64,000 bases of DNA from assembly GCA_030849075.1 (NCBI GenBank), contig JASAOO010003522.1, positions 28,420 to 92,419 of the forward strand, written 5' to 3'. The notes under the pieces were generated by a model. That model did no database searches, had not been told where the DNA came from, and was given only the letters and a program-made list of their open reading frames with translations. This DNA is from Zelonia costaricensis (Eukaryota; Euglenozoa; Kinetoplastea; Trypanosomatida; Trypanosomatidae). The translations under genes were made by a program, and so were the position numbers. Shown here one piece after another: positions 41,601-50,839 of this stretch; position 1 is the stretch's first letter, and each line of letters begins with the position of its first letter.

Positions 41601-42678
41601 GAAGGGGGAGAGCTGGACGCTGATACCGGCCCGGCTGGGCAGCGGCGCCTTCGCTGATGTGTACAAGGCGATCTCCGCCAACGGCGTCATGGTCGCCGTG
41701 AAGTGCATCCACCTCGCCCGCAGCAACGTGAACCCCATCGATGTCGTGCGGGAGGTCAACATGTCCTGCAAGCTGTGGAGCGAGTACATCGTCAACTGCA
41801 CCTCGTGGGCACACGTCGGGTCGCAGCTCTTGATTGTCATGGAGCTGATGTCCGGCGGCTCCCTCTACGACACGGTGCGGCACTTCCCGCGCGGACTGCT
41901 GGAGCCGATTGCGAAGCACTACGCCTCAGACGCGCTGCGCGGCCTCGCCTACCTCCACCGCAGCGGCATCGTCCACGCAGACCTCAAGCCGCAGAACATG
42001 CTGCTCTCCGCCGACGGCGCCTGCCGCCTCAGCGACTTCGGCTCAAGTGTCACCAAGGCGACGAGTGCGCTGCGGGCGAGCGGCGATGTCTTCCAGCTGC
42101 GCGGGACGCCGCTGTACATGAGCCCCGAGGTGGCGCGTGGCGGGCCGCCCACGATGATGAGCGACGTGTGGTCGTTCGGCGTCACGCTGCATGAGATGCT
42201 GACCGGGCAGTTGCCGTGGGTCTGGGCCGACACGGGCCGCCCCGTGTACGCTGACAGCGCCGATGTGAGTCCGGCGTCACCACCGGCGGCGGCGTCGGCG
42301 GCGGCCGACGTGTCGTCGTCCCTCTCCGCCGTCGCCGCCGCCGCCGCGCCTCGGGCGATGGACTGCACACCGCAGTCGGCGTTTCCTGGGCTACGAGAGA
42401 CGAACTCGATCATCAGCCCGATGCCGGAGTTTGCGCTCTCGGTGGGACCCATCGTGACAGGCCCGTCGACGGCGTCGCCGTCGCCGCGGGATGGACGTGG
42501 GCTGACGGTGGCGAGCTTCCTGCAGGGCGTCATCCGGAGCGAGATTGTGGCGCGGCCGCAGACGCAGCTGATGCCCTCCGTCACCGGCGGCATGGTCGTC
42601 GAGGCCTGCCTGCGTCTCGACCCTGCCGCCCGGGCCACTGTCGAGGACCTGCTGTACATGCAGTACTTCTACACGTGA
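38689..42678 (+). CDS. Receptor-like transmembrane protein: ectodomain, cyclase-like domain, STE-like protein kinase (copy 2)
   Basis: 1329 residues, paralogue of the gene at 29838. Seen: N-terminal signal-anchor helix (about 5-27); ectodomain with many sequons and the same Cys spacing, CX6C (127, 134) and CX13C (198, 212); TM helix (about 351-377); a linker ending in LKAFAPQGLM; a cyclase-like domain (about 585-740) with FRPDLIIASFG and HGDRVNFALRL, which keeps the transition-state Asn705 and Arg709 that copy 1 lost; but the first metal Asp is replaced (LLISYRL), so activity is doubtful. The block RRPRYCRIELPPYEALG follows, as in copy 1. A Gly-rich linker precedes the kinase domain (about 978-1329) with GSGAFADV, VAVK, HADLKPQN (41974), DFG (42034) and SPE. 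A roughly 90-residue insert lies in the kinase C-lobe (about 42230-42480). Likely a membrane sensor kinase; ligand and substrate unknown. Confidence 0.88.
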   Translation: MHVRMSVLLMAYAVIVCAAMVCNMAVFSVRTSKTAHAGAEKLSLISLSRSVTQVGNSLNSLQTNSARLSSSLFYGDASAKPYGMSGSITNLNKTFRLLRPPSAASTLISQEEVWWSGSTSGWIDVGCFRDMSVCFRGNGSTTTFVDVLSESTYDNPSTLPPYFNLHVQMLERERSANAGASWSPEVVRYTPRTTALKCSNHSVEFIMAYYDCLEYDFLTELPHSKSTNASATFCSHAVVTVFELLYRIQVGTGGLSNSSTQVIDSAYVIDEVNNTSCTDLPANSRAAVDSYLEGHPEVTAARDGLWQSVNFGSVNVSTTMVLKTATGVFLVFNDLTPKSFFFSAFDWDRNTSIIITSVIVFVVVVASFLIWLRLALPLQRLCTGMKKTALGLIEDDAATAAATEKKTSSAMFVREVFDLFTAYNGLRQALGELKAFAPQGLMVAPNCNTETVPIFSDSASSMEMMVSSMARCPVIRPEQVLVEPRELGTADVPITVPPTTISARELPLPEVCHIDPTISTSVDPSLPIGAYSTRDGLVSLLPLLHAGPDPNGLLDVSGNAASLGGTMTSVRTAQQLCLPVLQRTTAFRMVNCSTLLISYRLVTANLDDSVAEVQQFLDPCIELILASGGTVEVFRPDLIIASFGAQREDALHTKRALQCAVRLFSRFTDSQVQRVALFVDAGQYYVGTCGAHDRYARVLHGDRVNFALRLTRYDLGRGRILTSDSIAQSWQTKKYTFLPIDNIVPRGGIGTQTSSVLLFQLFPTAHLSTSKMDTVRSYYDVFSAALSGKYEAALDQLVAAPVLDVTLRSSLEQALQTLLHTTPRRPRYCRIELPPYEALGTVLPTHYRAKLYKPLFVTDIERVVPQVNFLLGDGTPVEEQLCRTAGSVFEAGRRGLDSAGAGAGDCGGGSDGGGEGGSGVVAGCDGARRDSDTRTWARTASVQLAVSFLAEGEVTDTDNDGSDVPRHFRDSKGESWTLIPARLGSGAFADVYKAISANGVMVAVKCIHLARSNVNPIDVVREVNMSCKLWSEYIVNCTSWAHVGSQLLIVMELMSGGSLYDTVRHFPRGLLEPIAKHYASDALRGLAYLHRSGIVHADLKPQNMLLSADGACRLSDFGSSVTKATSALRASGDVFQLRGTPLYMSPEVARGGPPTMMSDVWSFGVTLHEMLTGQLPWVWADTGRPVYADSADVSPASPPAAASAAADVSSSLSAVAAAAAPRAMDCTPQSAFPGLRETNSIISPMPEFALSVGPIVTGPSTASPSPRDGRGLTVASFLQGVIRSEIVARPQTQLMPSVTGGMVVEACLRLDPAARATVEDLLYMQYFYT

Positions 42679-45600
42679 TGTGTCCACCACGGAGGCGCAC
42701 TCCCCTCCTTTCGCTTCCCCACCATTGCGGAGCACATGTCCCCGTTTTACTTGTGGACCGGGAACTTTGTGCTGATCGCAAGCGCGCGCCACCACGGCAG
42801 AGTGATGACCAGCGCGGCGTGCTCGCGTGGACTTGCTGTTAGGACCTCTTCAAGGTATCAATCCCCGTCGCACCTCACCCCCCCCTCTCTTGTCCCTTCG
42901 GCCCCACTCGCTCACTTCCTAGTCGCGTGTTGTAGGGGGTGGGGGTGTGCTGACAGCCCGCTGCATGTGCGTGCACGTGCGTGTATGTGTGTGGCCCCGC
43001 CTCTTTCCTCTTTTCGCGTTTTCTATGCGCGGTGTGGTGCAGCGATAAGAAAGGCGGGGACGGATGGACGGACGGACGGCGCGGACTGCCGCGTTGGCGG
43101 CCAGGCGCCTCCCCCCTCCCTTTCCCCCCCCGTCTTGCCATCCATCATCCTCCACGCTGATGATCTTCTCTCCTCTTCGTCATGCTTTCGTGTGAGTACG
43201 GTTTTCGTTGCTAAGTGTCTGTGTCTGTCTCTGTATCTCTCTGTGTGTGTATGTTTCCCTCTCTAAGTGTGTACGCGGGTGTGTGACCGTCATACGTCGT
43301 ATGCGTGTGCCAATTGCTTGCGTTAGTCGTTGGTTGTTCGACTCCCCCTTTCGGTGCCCGTGCGCCGCCCTCTCTTTCCCGATCGATCGACCAGTGCGGG
43401 CCGCGGCCCTTCATCTTCTTTGTTTTTCTCCTGCCGCCCCGCCTCCTCCCTTCCCTCCGCCAGTGTGTACGTGTGTGTGTGTGTGTGTGTGTGTCTGCGT
43501 GTCTGTGTGTGCGTGGAGTTGTGAAGGTGCATGCATTGGGTGTATGTCTTGTGTGCCTTCTGAACGTGTTTCCTTCCCCCTTTCCCCCACCCCTCTCTCG
43601 CTTCTCCTGCCCTCCCTCCTCTGTGTCACCGCTATGCCTGCCTTAATATCAACGCCGCGCCCTCCTCTCCACCTTCTTCACCCTTGCTCGCTTGTTACAA
43701 GGGCTGCCACCCGCCCTCCCCCCCTGTCTTCTTCCACGTGTGTCCTACTTCTTCTTCTCCTCTTTTCCTTGTCTTCTCCCTTCTCGCTACCCGTGCCGCA
43801 CCGCTGCATGTGTGTGTGTGTGTGTGTTGCAGCCTTGTGCGCCGCTCCCCCCTTCCCCCCTCTCTCGACTTCCCACGCCCGCTGGCCACTCGTCACGGCG
43901 TTCCCTTCACCACCCCAACGCCACTGCCGTACGCGTTGCGCGCGTTGCGCGCCCGCCCCTTTGCGGCGTGGCGTGTCCGCCCCCCGCTCTCTCTGTCGGT
44001 GCTTCTCCGAGTGCGTGCAGCACGCTCCCCTTTTCCTTCCCGTTGTCGTTCCGCTTCCCCACCCCCCCACCCCCACCCCTCCTGCGCCCCTCCTCGAGAA
44101 CGCCGCGCACATCCCCCCTCCCCTCCCCTCCTCTCTTCTCCTACTCTTCAACGTTTGCCGCGTTCGATCGTACCACACAGCCCCCGCCCCTCCCCCGCTC
44201 CTTTCTCCTTTGATCTTCTCCCCGCGTGTCTCTCTCCCGCTTTCTCGCTTTCTCGTGTGCGCAGCCAAACTTTGCCCTTGTTTTTCCTCCGGTGTGTGCG
44301 TCTGTCCGCCTCTGTGTGTGTGTATGTGTGTGTGTGTATGTATTGTGTGTGCTTTGCATCTGGACTGCCCAGTAGTCCTGTTGTCGTGTTGCCCACACTC
44401 GGCAACCGCGTCGTCTTGTCTCCGCTGACGTGTTCTCTTCATGACTTGCTCGCTTTCCCCTCCGCCCCTCCCCCCCTTCAGTCCCACTCCCTTCACTGCT
44501 TCTCGCTCTCCCCGACGGCTATCGACTTGGACGCGCGTGCTCGTACGGACGTGCGTGTCGCGCCTTCTCCCTCAATTCGCAGATGTAGACGTGCATGCGA
44601 AGGGCAATGCGCGGGGGAGGGGGGGGCTGATTGTGCTGATAGCTTCTGTGTGTAACGAGGGAGCATGTGTGTGTGTGTGTGTGTGTTTGCGTTGTTGAAC
44701 TTCGCATCTGCCTCCTCGCGCCCAGGAAACGCTGATCAGGTGGGATTTCACTAAACGAGAGCCGGCGACGGCCCGCGCAAGCCGGGGCTTGGGTGAACCC
44801 GCCCTCCCCCCTCCTTCGGGACGTGTCCGCCCCCCCCCCACCCCACCCCACCCGCCCCCGAATCCTTTTCTTAAACACAGTGACAACAAATTGGAGTAAC
44901 ACGAAACACGCAAAAGAGCGAAGAAGCTGAACGTCGCAGTCTTTGCGTGTCGCTCTGCCATCTTCTCCTCGTAGACGGTCGGTTGCTCTCTTGGCACGTG
45001 TTTGCCGAGAATGGTTGCGTGTGCACGTGTGCGACACCCATCCGCCATCCCTCTCCTACAAAACACACCAAGACACATCGCCACCACCGTCGCGCCATCT
45101 TGGGGTATTCATGGGTTACTCAAACACACATACACACGTGCGCGTGTAGTGTGTCTTCCTTCACCCCTTCCCCCCCTTTCCACGATTGTGTGCACGTGTT
45201 CGTGCGCCTTTGTAGTTCTTTCTTCCCTTCTCGTCGTGCCCAGGCGTCGGTACGTGGGCCCGAGCGGCCCCCCCCCCCACAAAAAAAAAAAAGAAGTCGC
45301 GTAAACGTCTGCCCCACTGTAGCGTGTGTGCGTGTGCGCGTGCATGTTTGTGTATGTCTCTGTGTAGGTCTGTGTGTGTGTGCGTGTGTGTATCTCGTTG
45401 CAACTTGAACATTGAACTCGAAACAGAGACAGGTAGCAAAGAGAATGTAGTGCAGCATTCTCGCCCTCTTCCTCTTCCCCCTCCCTGCCCCCCCCCCCCC
45501 GGACCCCCTTCCCCGAGTCGTGTGTGCCTCGTGCGTCCTACCCGCGTCCCCCTCCACCTTCATCTTCCTCCGTCTATCTCATCTCTTCCCCCCTGTGGGA

Positions 45601-46084
45601 CATCAGGACGCTGCGCCGCGCGCGCGGGGGGAGGGGTGGTCACATCGTTGCGTGCGCCAAAGCGCCGTAGCTCGTTTGTTTTCCTTGTCTCGCGTCTATT
45701 CCCACACCCCCTCACGGGTGCAACCACAGCCCCCCCCTCCCCACCCCGCCTCCTCACACCAATGCGGTTTCACGTGCCTCACAGGTTCGCGATTTGCTCG
45801 AGGATGCTGCGTGGTCCTTGGCAGCGTACGTCTGTGTGTCTGCGTGTCTGCGTGTGTGGGAAGTGGGGTGGGGAGGGCCGTGACACAGCGCTGATGTCGC
45901 TCTTTTTCTCTTCTTTGCACTTTGAGGCAGCGGCCCTCATCGGGCGTATCGCAACGGCCGCCGCCCCCCGCCCGCCCCCTCTCGCCCGCTGTGCACCGTT
46001 GCGTGTGTGTCCCTCACCCCCGATTTCTTCGCGCTGGTGGCACGGCATGTGTGCGCATGTCTCTGTGGTGTGTCTTTGAGTGTG

Positions 46085-46122
<38 letters not shown>

Positions 46123-46861
46123 TGTGTGTGCCTGTGCGTGAGTTCATCGTGTTGCTCTTGCTTCCCCCCCCCTTCGCCTTCCTTATGTTGCTTGCTCGCT
46201 TTCTTCGCCTCAGCCAATTCTTCCGTGTGCCTTCCCCGTGTCTTGTAAACGGCATCTCCTTCAACTCAAACCGCAGAGCCGCAGAATCGAAGCGGTGGGC
46301 CGCGCGTGCGACGCGGCCGGCGTCCCTGCAAGCGGCGACGCACTCGTTGCGCCCCGACGAAGGTCTGCCGTTCTGGGCACCCCCCCTCCCCCGACGTGTG
46401 GCAACCGCCACGCGGGGCGAGTCCCCTCAAGCGGGCGGGTGTGCGTTGCCGATGTTGAACCCCCTCTCCGAAGAAGAGGAAAGAGGGGCAAACATGCGGC
46501 TGAAATTGTGTTCCCGATCGGGAAGAGGCACATCACGCTGCACCGCCGTCCCGCCATGACGATCGGCGCGGTTGGGGTGATGCGTCGCTGACGCGCAAGC
46601 GAAAGCGGTGCCCTTTTGGTGCACCCGCGTCAGGACGCACACACTCGCACACCTCCACCTTTCCCGACGCTCCCACTCTCTCTCACCCTTTCTGTGCGCC
46701 GCGTCTCTGCCATCTCTGCTGACTGTCTCTCTTCTCGTGTGTGCCGCGTGGCTCATCCTATACAAACACACACACACACACACACACACACGGACAATGC
46801 AGGCTCTGTTGTAGGAAACAAACAGGGCGCTGTGACGCACCTCATCGCATTGCCCTCGCCT

Positions 46862-46895
46862 CCCCCCTCTCTTTTCTTTTCCTCTGCGACCCCAG
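46862..46895 (+). promoter_or_regulatory. Candidate trans-splice acceptor for gene at 46991
   Basis: A C/T tract of about 30 bases is followed by AG at 46894-46895. The leader would be about 95 bases and contain the CA tract 46911-46937. Confidence 0.5.
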
Positions 46896-46906
46896 CTCCA
46901 ACGAGT

Positions 46907-46910
<4 letters not shown>

Positions 46911-46937
<27 letters not shown>
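46911..46937 (+). repeat. (AC)n microsatellite in a probable 5' UTR
   Basis: Perfect AC tract of 27 bases between the candidate splice acceptor and the start codon at 46991. Confidence 0.95.
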
Positions 46938-46990
46938 AGCACGCACACGCACGCGCCAGCGGCGACTGACGGCGCGGGGTAGTGGCAAGT

Positions 46991-48232
46991 ATGCTCAAGA
47001 AGGTGCTCAAGATCAAGGGGGTGGAGGGGCGGACGGCGCTGGTTGAGTTTACGGTGAACAAGCGCGTCAAGTACCTTGAGTACCTCAAGGAGCTCCACAG
47101 TGAGGAGGGCTCACTGTGGATGAACACGGTGCACCTCAACCTCCACGAAATCGGCAAGTACTTCAACATCGCCGACGCCTGCCTGCCGCAAGACCGCGAC
47201 GGCGTCAGCAAGGAGGGGCTCATCCAGCTGCCGGCCGAGAAGCCGATCGCGACCTCTGGAAGCGTCAACACCGCCAGCGCCGTGGCTGGCGCTGGCCAGC
47301 CCAACTCGCCCGCCAACAGCGGCTCGGCGGACCCGCACCACGTGGCCGGACCCTACATGCCCGGCCCCGACCTCATCACCATCTCCCTGGCCGATGCCCC
47401 CGCCGCGATTCGGCAACGGAGCAGCTCCGCGGCGGACTGGGCTCGCTACTACCTGCCCTGCTACGCCGCACTCGCCATCTCACTCTCTGAGATACTGCTC
47501 ATCCCGATCGGCGGCGAGGAGTTCGTGGAGTGCTTCTACGGGCTGCTGCTGGAGCTGGAGGTGGCGTACGCGAGCGGCGCCGCCTCCAAGGCCCTGGCGC
47601 AGCGCAACCTGCGGCAGTTCCGTCAGCACGTCTCGCCAGGACTCAAGGCGCTGCTGCAGACCTCGACCGACGCTGCAGACACGCGCGAGGCGCCACTGAC
47701 CCCGCCAGCAGTCACGAGCTCCGCCGACCTCGACGCACAGATCAAGTACCTTTTCCTGGATCAGCGCCACTTCGAGTACTCGGCCACGTCGCCCTCGTAC
47801 GACGCGGTGATTCCCGCGCTGTGCTCCGTCCTGATGTTCGCCTACCGCAAGCTCTGCGACTACGAGCTCATGCGCGACGATGAGTGTGTCCGGCGCATCC
47901 TGTCAGTCGACAAGCGGCTCGAGCGGCTCTTTTTTGCCCACGTCAGCCACGAGATCGACAAGATCGCCAACCAGAAGCTGCTGCGCGAGGCCTACCTCCT
48001 CTCCACCGGCGCCCTCTTCGCTGACCTCGCCGATGTGGCGAGCCGCGCCGGTGCCGTCGGTGGGGCCGTGAGCATCCCGGGTGGCGCCGACTTCGTTGCC
48101 GACCTGCTCAACCAGCAGCAGCAGCGCCGCGGCGCCGCGAGTCCGACGGCGGCTGGCAAGAAGGGCTTTGACTCGTCTGACGATGACGATGAGGCGAGCG
48201 GGTGGTCTGGTCCGGAGGAGGAGGCCCAGTGA
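46991..48232 (+). CDS. Unassigned conserved-looking protein
   Basis: 413 residues from ATG 46991 (MLKKVLKIKG). The open frame begins a few codons earlier, but only with GTG. No domain was recognised. The N-terminal third (VKYLEYLKEL, MNTVHLNLHEIGKYFNIADA) and the C-terminal half (YDAVIPALCSVLMFAYRKL, RLERLFFAHVSHEIDKIA) look like well-packed amphipathic helices. A Ser/Ala/Gly-rich linker (about residues 85-145) separates them, and an acidic tail (SSDDDDEASGWSGPEEEAQ) closes the protein. No signal peptide or TM helix. The ordered segments and normal codon use support a real cytosolic protein. Its place between the receptor-kinase gene and the small gene at 48932 gives no functional hint, since trypanosomatid clusters mix functions. 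Confidence 0.8.
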   Translation: MLKKVLKIKGVEGRTALVEFTVNKRVKYLEYLKELHSEEGSLWMNTVHLNLHEIGKYFNIADACLPQDRDGVSKEGLIQLPAEKPIATSGSVNTASAVAGAGQPNSPANSGSADPHHVAGPYMPGPDLITISLADAPAAIRQRSSSAADWARYYLPCYAALAISLSEILLIPIGGEEFVECFYGLLLELEVAYASGAASKALAQRNLRQFRQHVSPGLKALLQTSTDAADTREAPLTPPAVTSSADLDAQIKYLFLDQRHFEYSATSPSYDAVIPALCSVLMFAYRKLCDYELMRDDECVRRILSVDKRLERLFFAHVSHEIDKIANQKLLREAYLLSTGALFADLADVASRAGAVGGAVSIPGGADFVADLLNQQQQRRGAASPTAAGKKGFDSSDDDDEASGWSGPEEEAQ

Positions 48233-48931
48233 GGTGCCGCCGTCGCTGCTGCCCCGCCCTCCCCTCTTCTTCGGTTTGGATGTGGGTACGCCCCGCTCTC
48301 GCTCGGGGACGCACTCGTAGAGGGAGCCGGCGGGAGGAGACGACACGGAGAGGAGCTGCGGCGCGAGGCTCTGCGTAGTCTTGTGTGCGTCCGTTATTGA
48401 TGTGTATGTGTGTGTGTGTGTGTCTGTGGGCTCGTGCGTGTGCTTGTCGAGTTGTCTCACTGCGCTTTTCGGCAAGTACACGGCGGTGCCACGTCGCCAC
48501 CTGCAAGCAACTGAAGTAGCTCGCGGCAAGAAGGGTGAGAATCGCAACGCGACGCCACGAGAAACGCCAAAGCTGGCGTAGTGGACAGTGGCCGGTTGTC
48601 CATCGCCGCACGCCGCAAACCTCTATTTGGTTTTTTTTCCTTCTCCGCGGAGAGCACTGGCCGATGTCATGTTCGCTCATGTGCTTGCGAGAGCGGCGAC
48701 GTGTGTGTGTGTGTGTAGACAGGGGGAAGGTGCGTCACTCATCACGGCCCCCTTTCTTTTGGGCCCCTCCACCCTCATCACAGAGATGCTCGATGCGAGT
48801 TCAGTCCTACTCCCTCTCTCCATGCGAAGTCTTCTTCCCGCTCCTCTCCGTCTTCGCCCCCTTCGCCTCCCACACACACACACACACACACGCGCGCCTT
48901 TACGCTCAGCAGGTCCCCCTTATCAGCGCGC
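48233..48931. other. Intergenic region
   Basis: No gene seen. It has a GT tract (about 48405-48424) after the stop, a T run near 48630, a CA tract (48871-48891) and an AG at 48908-48909 that could be the splice acceptor of the next gene, giving a very short leader of about 22 bases. Confidence 0.65.
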
Positions 48932-49489
48932 ATGCCCGCCCCCACCACACACGCGGTACGCGTGCCCTTCTTCTACGCGGCGGACGAGGCCGCCGTCGGT
49001 GCGGCAGAGACCGCGGACACGCCGGCGGCCCCCGTATTCGTCACGAACGTCTTCATCGAACTCATCGCGTTTGCGCCGCGTTTCTTCTGGCTTCACATCT
49101 CTGAAAGCCCCGCCGCACAGGGCGTGCCGCGGCTCGGGGCCTGCAGCGTGGCGGTGGCGCTTCAGCTCGGCGGCGACGCGGGGCGCGCGAGGACCTCCGC
49201 CTCGCAGCTGATGGAGTTCGAGGCGCCGCGACAGCAGGACGCGTCAGCCGGGAACAACAGCAGCGTGCAGGCTGCCTTCGCGACGAGCTTGAGCCAGCGC
49301 CTGGTGCGCGCGGTGGTACAGCAGCGGCGGGCCCAGGTAACGGTGTACGTGAACTGCGCCGTGGAAGGGGAGCGGTGCCTCGCCCTGCTGGGCACCGACG
49401 GTGGTTCAGGGTTCGGCATGACGTATCAGTTCGGAGCCCTCGTCTACAAGGCATCGCTGGAGCTGATCACACAGCACTTGGCGCCGTGA
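48932..49489 (+). CDS. Possible proteasome assembly chaperone 4 (PSMG4/PAC4)-like protein
   Basis: 185 residues. The order of features resembles PSMG4: an N-terminal beta strand followed by FFWLHISES (about 50-58; PSMG4 has a similar LFLWVG strand), a strand ACSVAVALQ (about 70-78), a helix with LSQRLVRAVVQ (about 116-127), a strand AQVTVYVNC (about 131-139), and a C-terminal helix. Family knowledge: PAC4 pairs with PAC3 to guide alpha-ring assembly of the 20S proteasome. A loop of about 35 residues (80-110) is longer than in the human protein. The resemblance is by pattern only, not by search, so the name is tentative. The frame itself looks coding (ordered composition, start shortly after a splice-type AG). 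Confidence 0.5.
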   Translation: MPAPTTHAVRVPFFYAADEAAVGAAETADTPAAPVFVTNVFIELIAFAPRFFWLHISESPAAQGVPRLGACSVAVALQLGGDAGRARTSASQLMEFEAPRQQDASAGNNSSVQAAFATSLSQRLVRAVVQQRRAQVTVYVNCAVEGERCLALLGTDGGSGFGMTYQFGALVYKASLELITQHLAP

Positions 49490-49841
49490 TGTCGAGATCA
49501 AGCATCCACAGAGCTCAAGCAGACGCTAAGAAAGGCGCACAAACTCACCGCACCCGCTGACGGACACACGCATGAGCCGTGTGCGTATGCCTGTGGCGAC
49601 TGCCGCGGAGAGCTCCACGTTGCACTCGCGCACGCACCGAAAACGCGAAACGCACGCGCGAGCGTGGCGCTGCTGCGGAGGAATCGACTGCGGGGCTCCC
49701 ACGGCGGTGTTCTTCACGCTGTTGTGCAGCGCTCTTCGCGCACGCCAAGACTACACCCAGCGCCCTCCCCCGTCCTCTCCTCCCTTTCTGCTTTTACACG
49801 CTCTTCTCACTTCTCCTGCGCACATTCACTACGGACTTCTT

Positions 49842-49873
49842 CACACACACACACGCACACACACACACACACA
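49842..49873 (+). repeat. (CA)n microsatellite
   Basis: CA tract of about 32 bases with one G interruption, upstream of the double cytochrome b5 gene. Confidence 0.95.
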
Positions 49874-50057
49874 TACGTTAAGCAGTTTCTCGCCACTGAT
49901 CCCTCCCACTCCCACTCCCAGATTCGTTCTGTCATTACCACCTTCGTTTCCCCTTCCCTTCGATTGCCTTTGCTCGATCTCGTCGTTTTCACTCTTTTTT
50001 TTCGTTTTTGCTGTGTTTGTGTTTGAGCTCCGCACCTCGTTTGCTAGCGCACTGCAA

Positions 50058-50090
50058 CCTCCCTCCCCCCCCCTCGACCACCACACGCAG
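50058..50090 (+). promoter_or_regulatory. Candidate trans-splice acceptor for the cytochrome b5 gene
   Basis: A C-rich pyrimidine tract is followed by AG at 50089-50090, giving a leader of about 92 bases. Assigned by pattern. Confidence 0.45.
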
Positions 50091-50182
50091 CCCGCTCTTA
50101 CACCTCTGGTCTTCTCCGGCTCACTTTTCCCCACCCAGCCTCACTCTCACACACCGAGACACACACGTTCACGCTCAGCGCC

Positions 50183-50839
50183 ATGACCACAACGATCTGC
50201 AAGGCGGAGGTGGCGGAGCACAACCACAAGGAGAGCGGCTGGTTCATCATCAACAACAGCGTGTACGACGTCTCCAAGTTCTACGACGACCACCCAGGTG
50301 GCCGCGATATCCTCCTGGCCCACATCGGCAAGGATGCCACGAAGGGGTTCGAGGATGTGCACCACAGCAAGGGCGCCATGCGCAAGCTGGAGGAGCTGAA
50401 GATCGGCGAGCTGCCGGAGAGCGAGCGGCGCAAGTTCATCTCCATGACCGAGGTCTCGTCGAAGAAGTCGGCGGACGGGGCGTGGTTCGTGATTAACAAC
50501 AAGGTCTACGACGTCACCCGCTTCCTCGACCTCCACCCCGGTGGCCGTGATATCCTTCTGTACAACGCCGGCACGGACGCCACGCAGGCCTTTACCGACA
50601 ACGGGCACAGCGACAACGCGTACCGGATGATGGGCAAATACGCCATCGGCGACCTCGCGCCGGCCGACCGCCGCTCCTTCATGCCGCGCAAGACCACTGG
50701 CGACCATCACGTCGCGGCCGCGAAGGAGGTGCGCGTGAAGAGCGAGGACGAGTCGCTGCTGGGCCGCATCCAGGAGCAGCTCAAGTTGTTCATTGTGCTC
50801 GCGCTCTTCGTCATGGCCGGCGTCTTCCTTCTCAGTTAA
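50183..50839 (+). CDS. Tail-anchored protein with two cytochrome b5 domains
   Basis: 218 residues. Two cytochrome b5-like heme domains in tandem: the first (about 5-85) with HPGG at His37 and second ligand His61, the second (about 95-175) with HPGG at His118 and His142. Both pairs show the 24-residue spacing of classical b5. After a charged linker, a hydrophobic C-terminal helix (about 195-217, LFIVLALFVMAGVFLL) ends the protein, as in tail-anchored b5 of the ER or mitochondrial outer membrane. Family knowledge: b5 passes electrons to desaturases, elongation-linked hydroxylases and P450s. Typical b5 has one domain in about 130 residues; two complete domains in one small protein is unusual. 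All four axial His are present, so both domains should bind heme. Confidence 0.93.
   Translation: MTTTICKAEVAEHNHKESGWFIINNSVYDVSKFYDDHPGGRDILLAHIGKDATKGFEDVHHSKGAMRKLEELKIGELPESERRKFISMTEVSSKKSADGAWFVINNKVYDVTRFLDLHPGGRDILLYNAGTDATQAFTDNGHSDNAYRMMGKYAIGDLAPADRRSFMPRKTTGDHHVAAAKEVRVKSEDESLLGRIQEQLKLFIVLALFVMAGVFLLS

Larger units (their letters stand above)
42679..46990. other. Intergenic region (about 4.3 kb) after receptor-kinase gene 2
   Basis: No gene supported. It has GGAC repeats near 43061, GT tracts (43468-43492, 44661-44685, 46086-46130), C-rich tracts, an A run near 45281, CA tracts (46766-46791, 46911-46937) and a strong pyrimidine tract with AG at 46894-46895. A 118-codon frame at 46238-46591 is the least low-complexity one but lacks any supporting feature. 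Confidence 0.65.
49490..50182. other. Intergenic region
   Basis: No gene seen. It has a CA tract (49842-49873), a T run near 49995, a C-rich tract (about 50060-50078) and AG at 50089-50090 upstream of the cytochrome b5 gene. Confidence 0.7.

Noticed and set aside
40372..41919. Minus-strand open frame of 515 codons
   Set aside because: Antisense shadow of the cyclase/kinase region of receptor-kinase gene 2.
43208..44428. Open frame of 406 codons after receptor-kinase gene 2
   Set aside because: Begins in a GT tract (Val/Cys runs) and is otherwise Pro/Ser/Leu low complexity.
46238..46591. Small open frame of 117 codons upstream of 46991
   Set aside because: Less repetitive than others, but Arg/Pro-rich, without domain or a convincing splice acceptor; not enough to call a gene.
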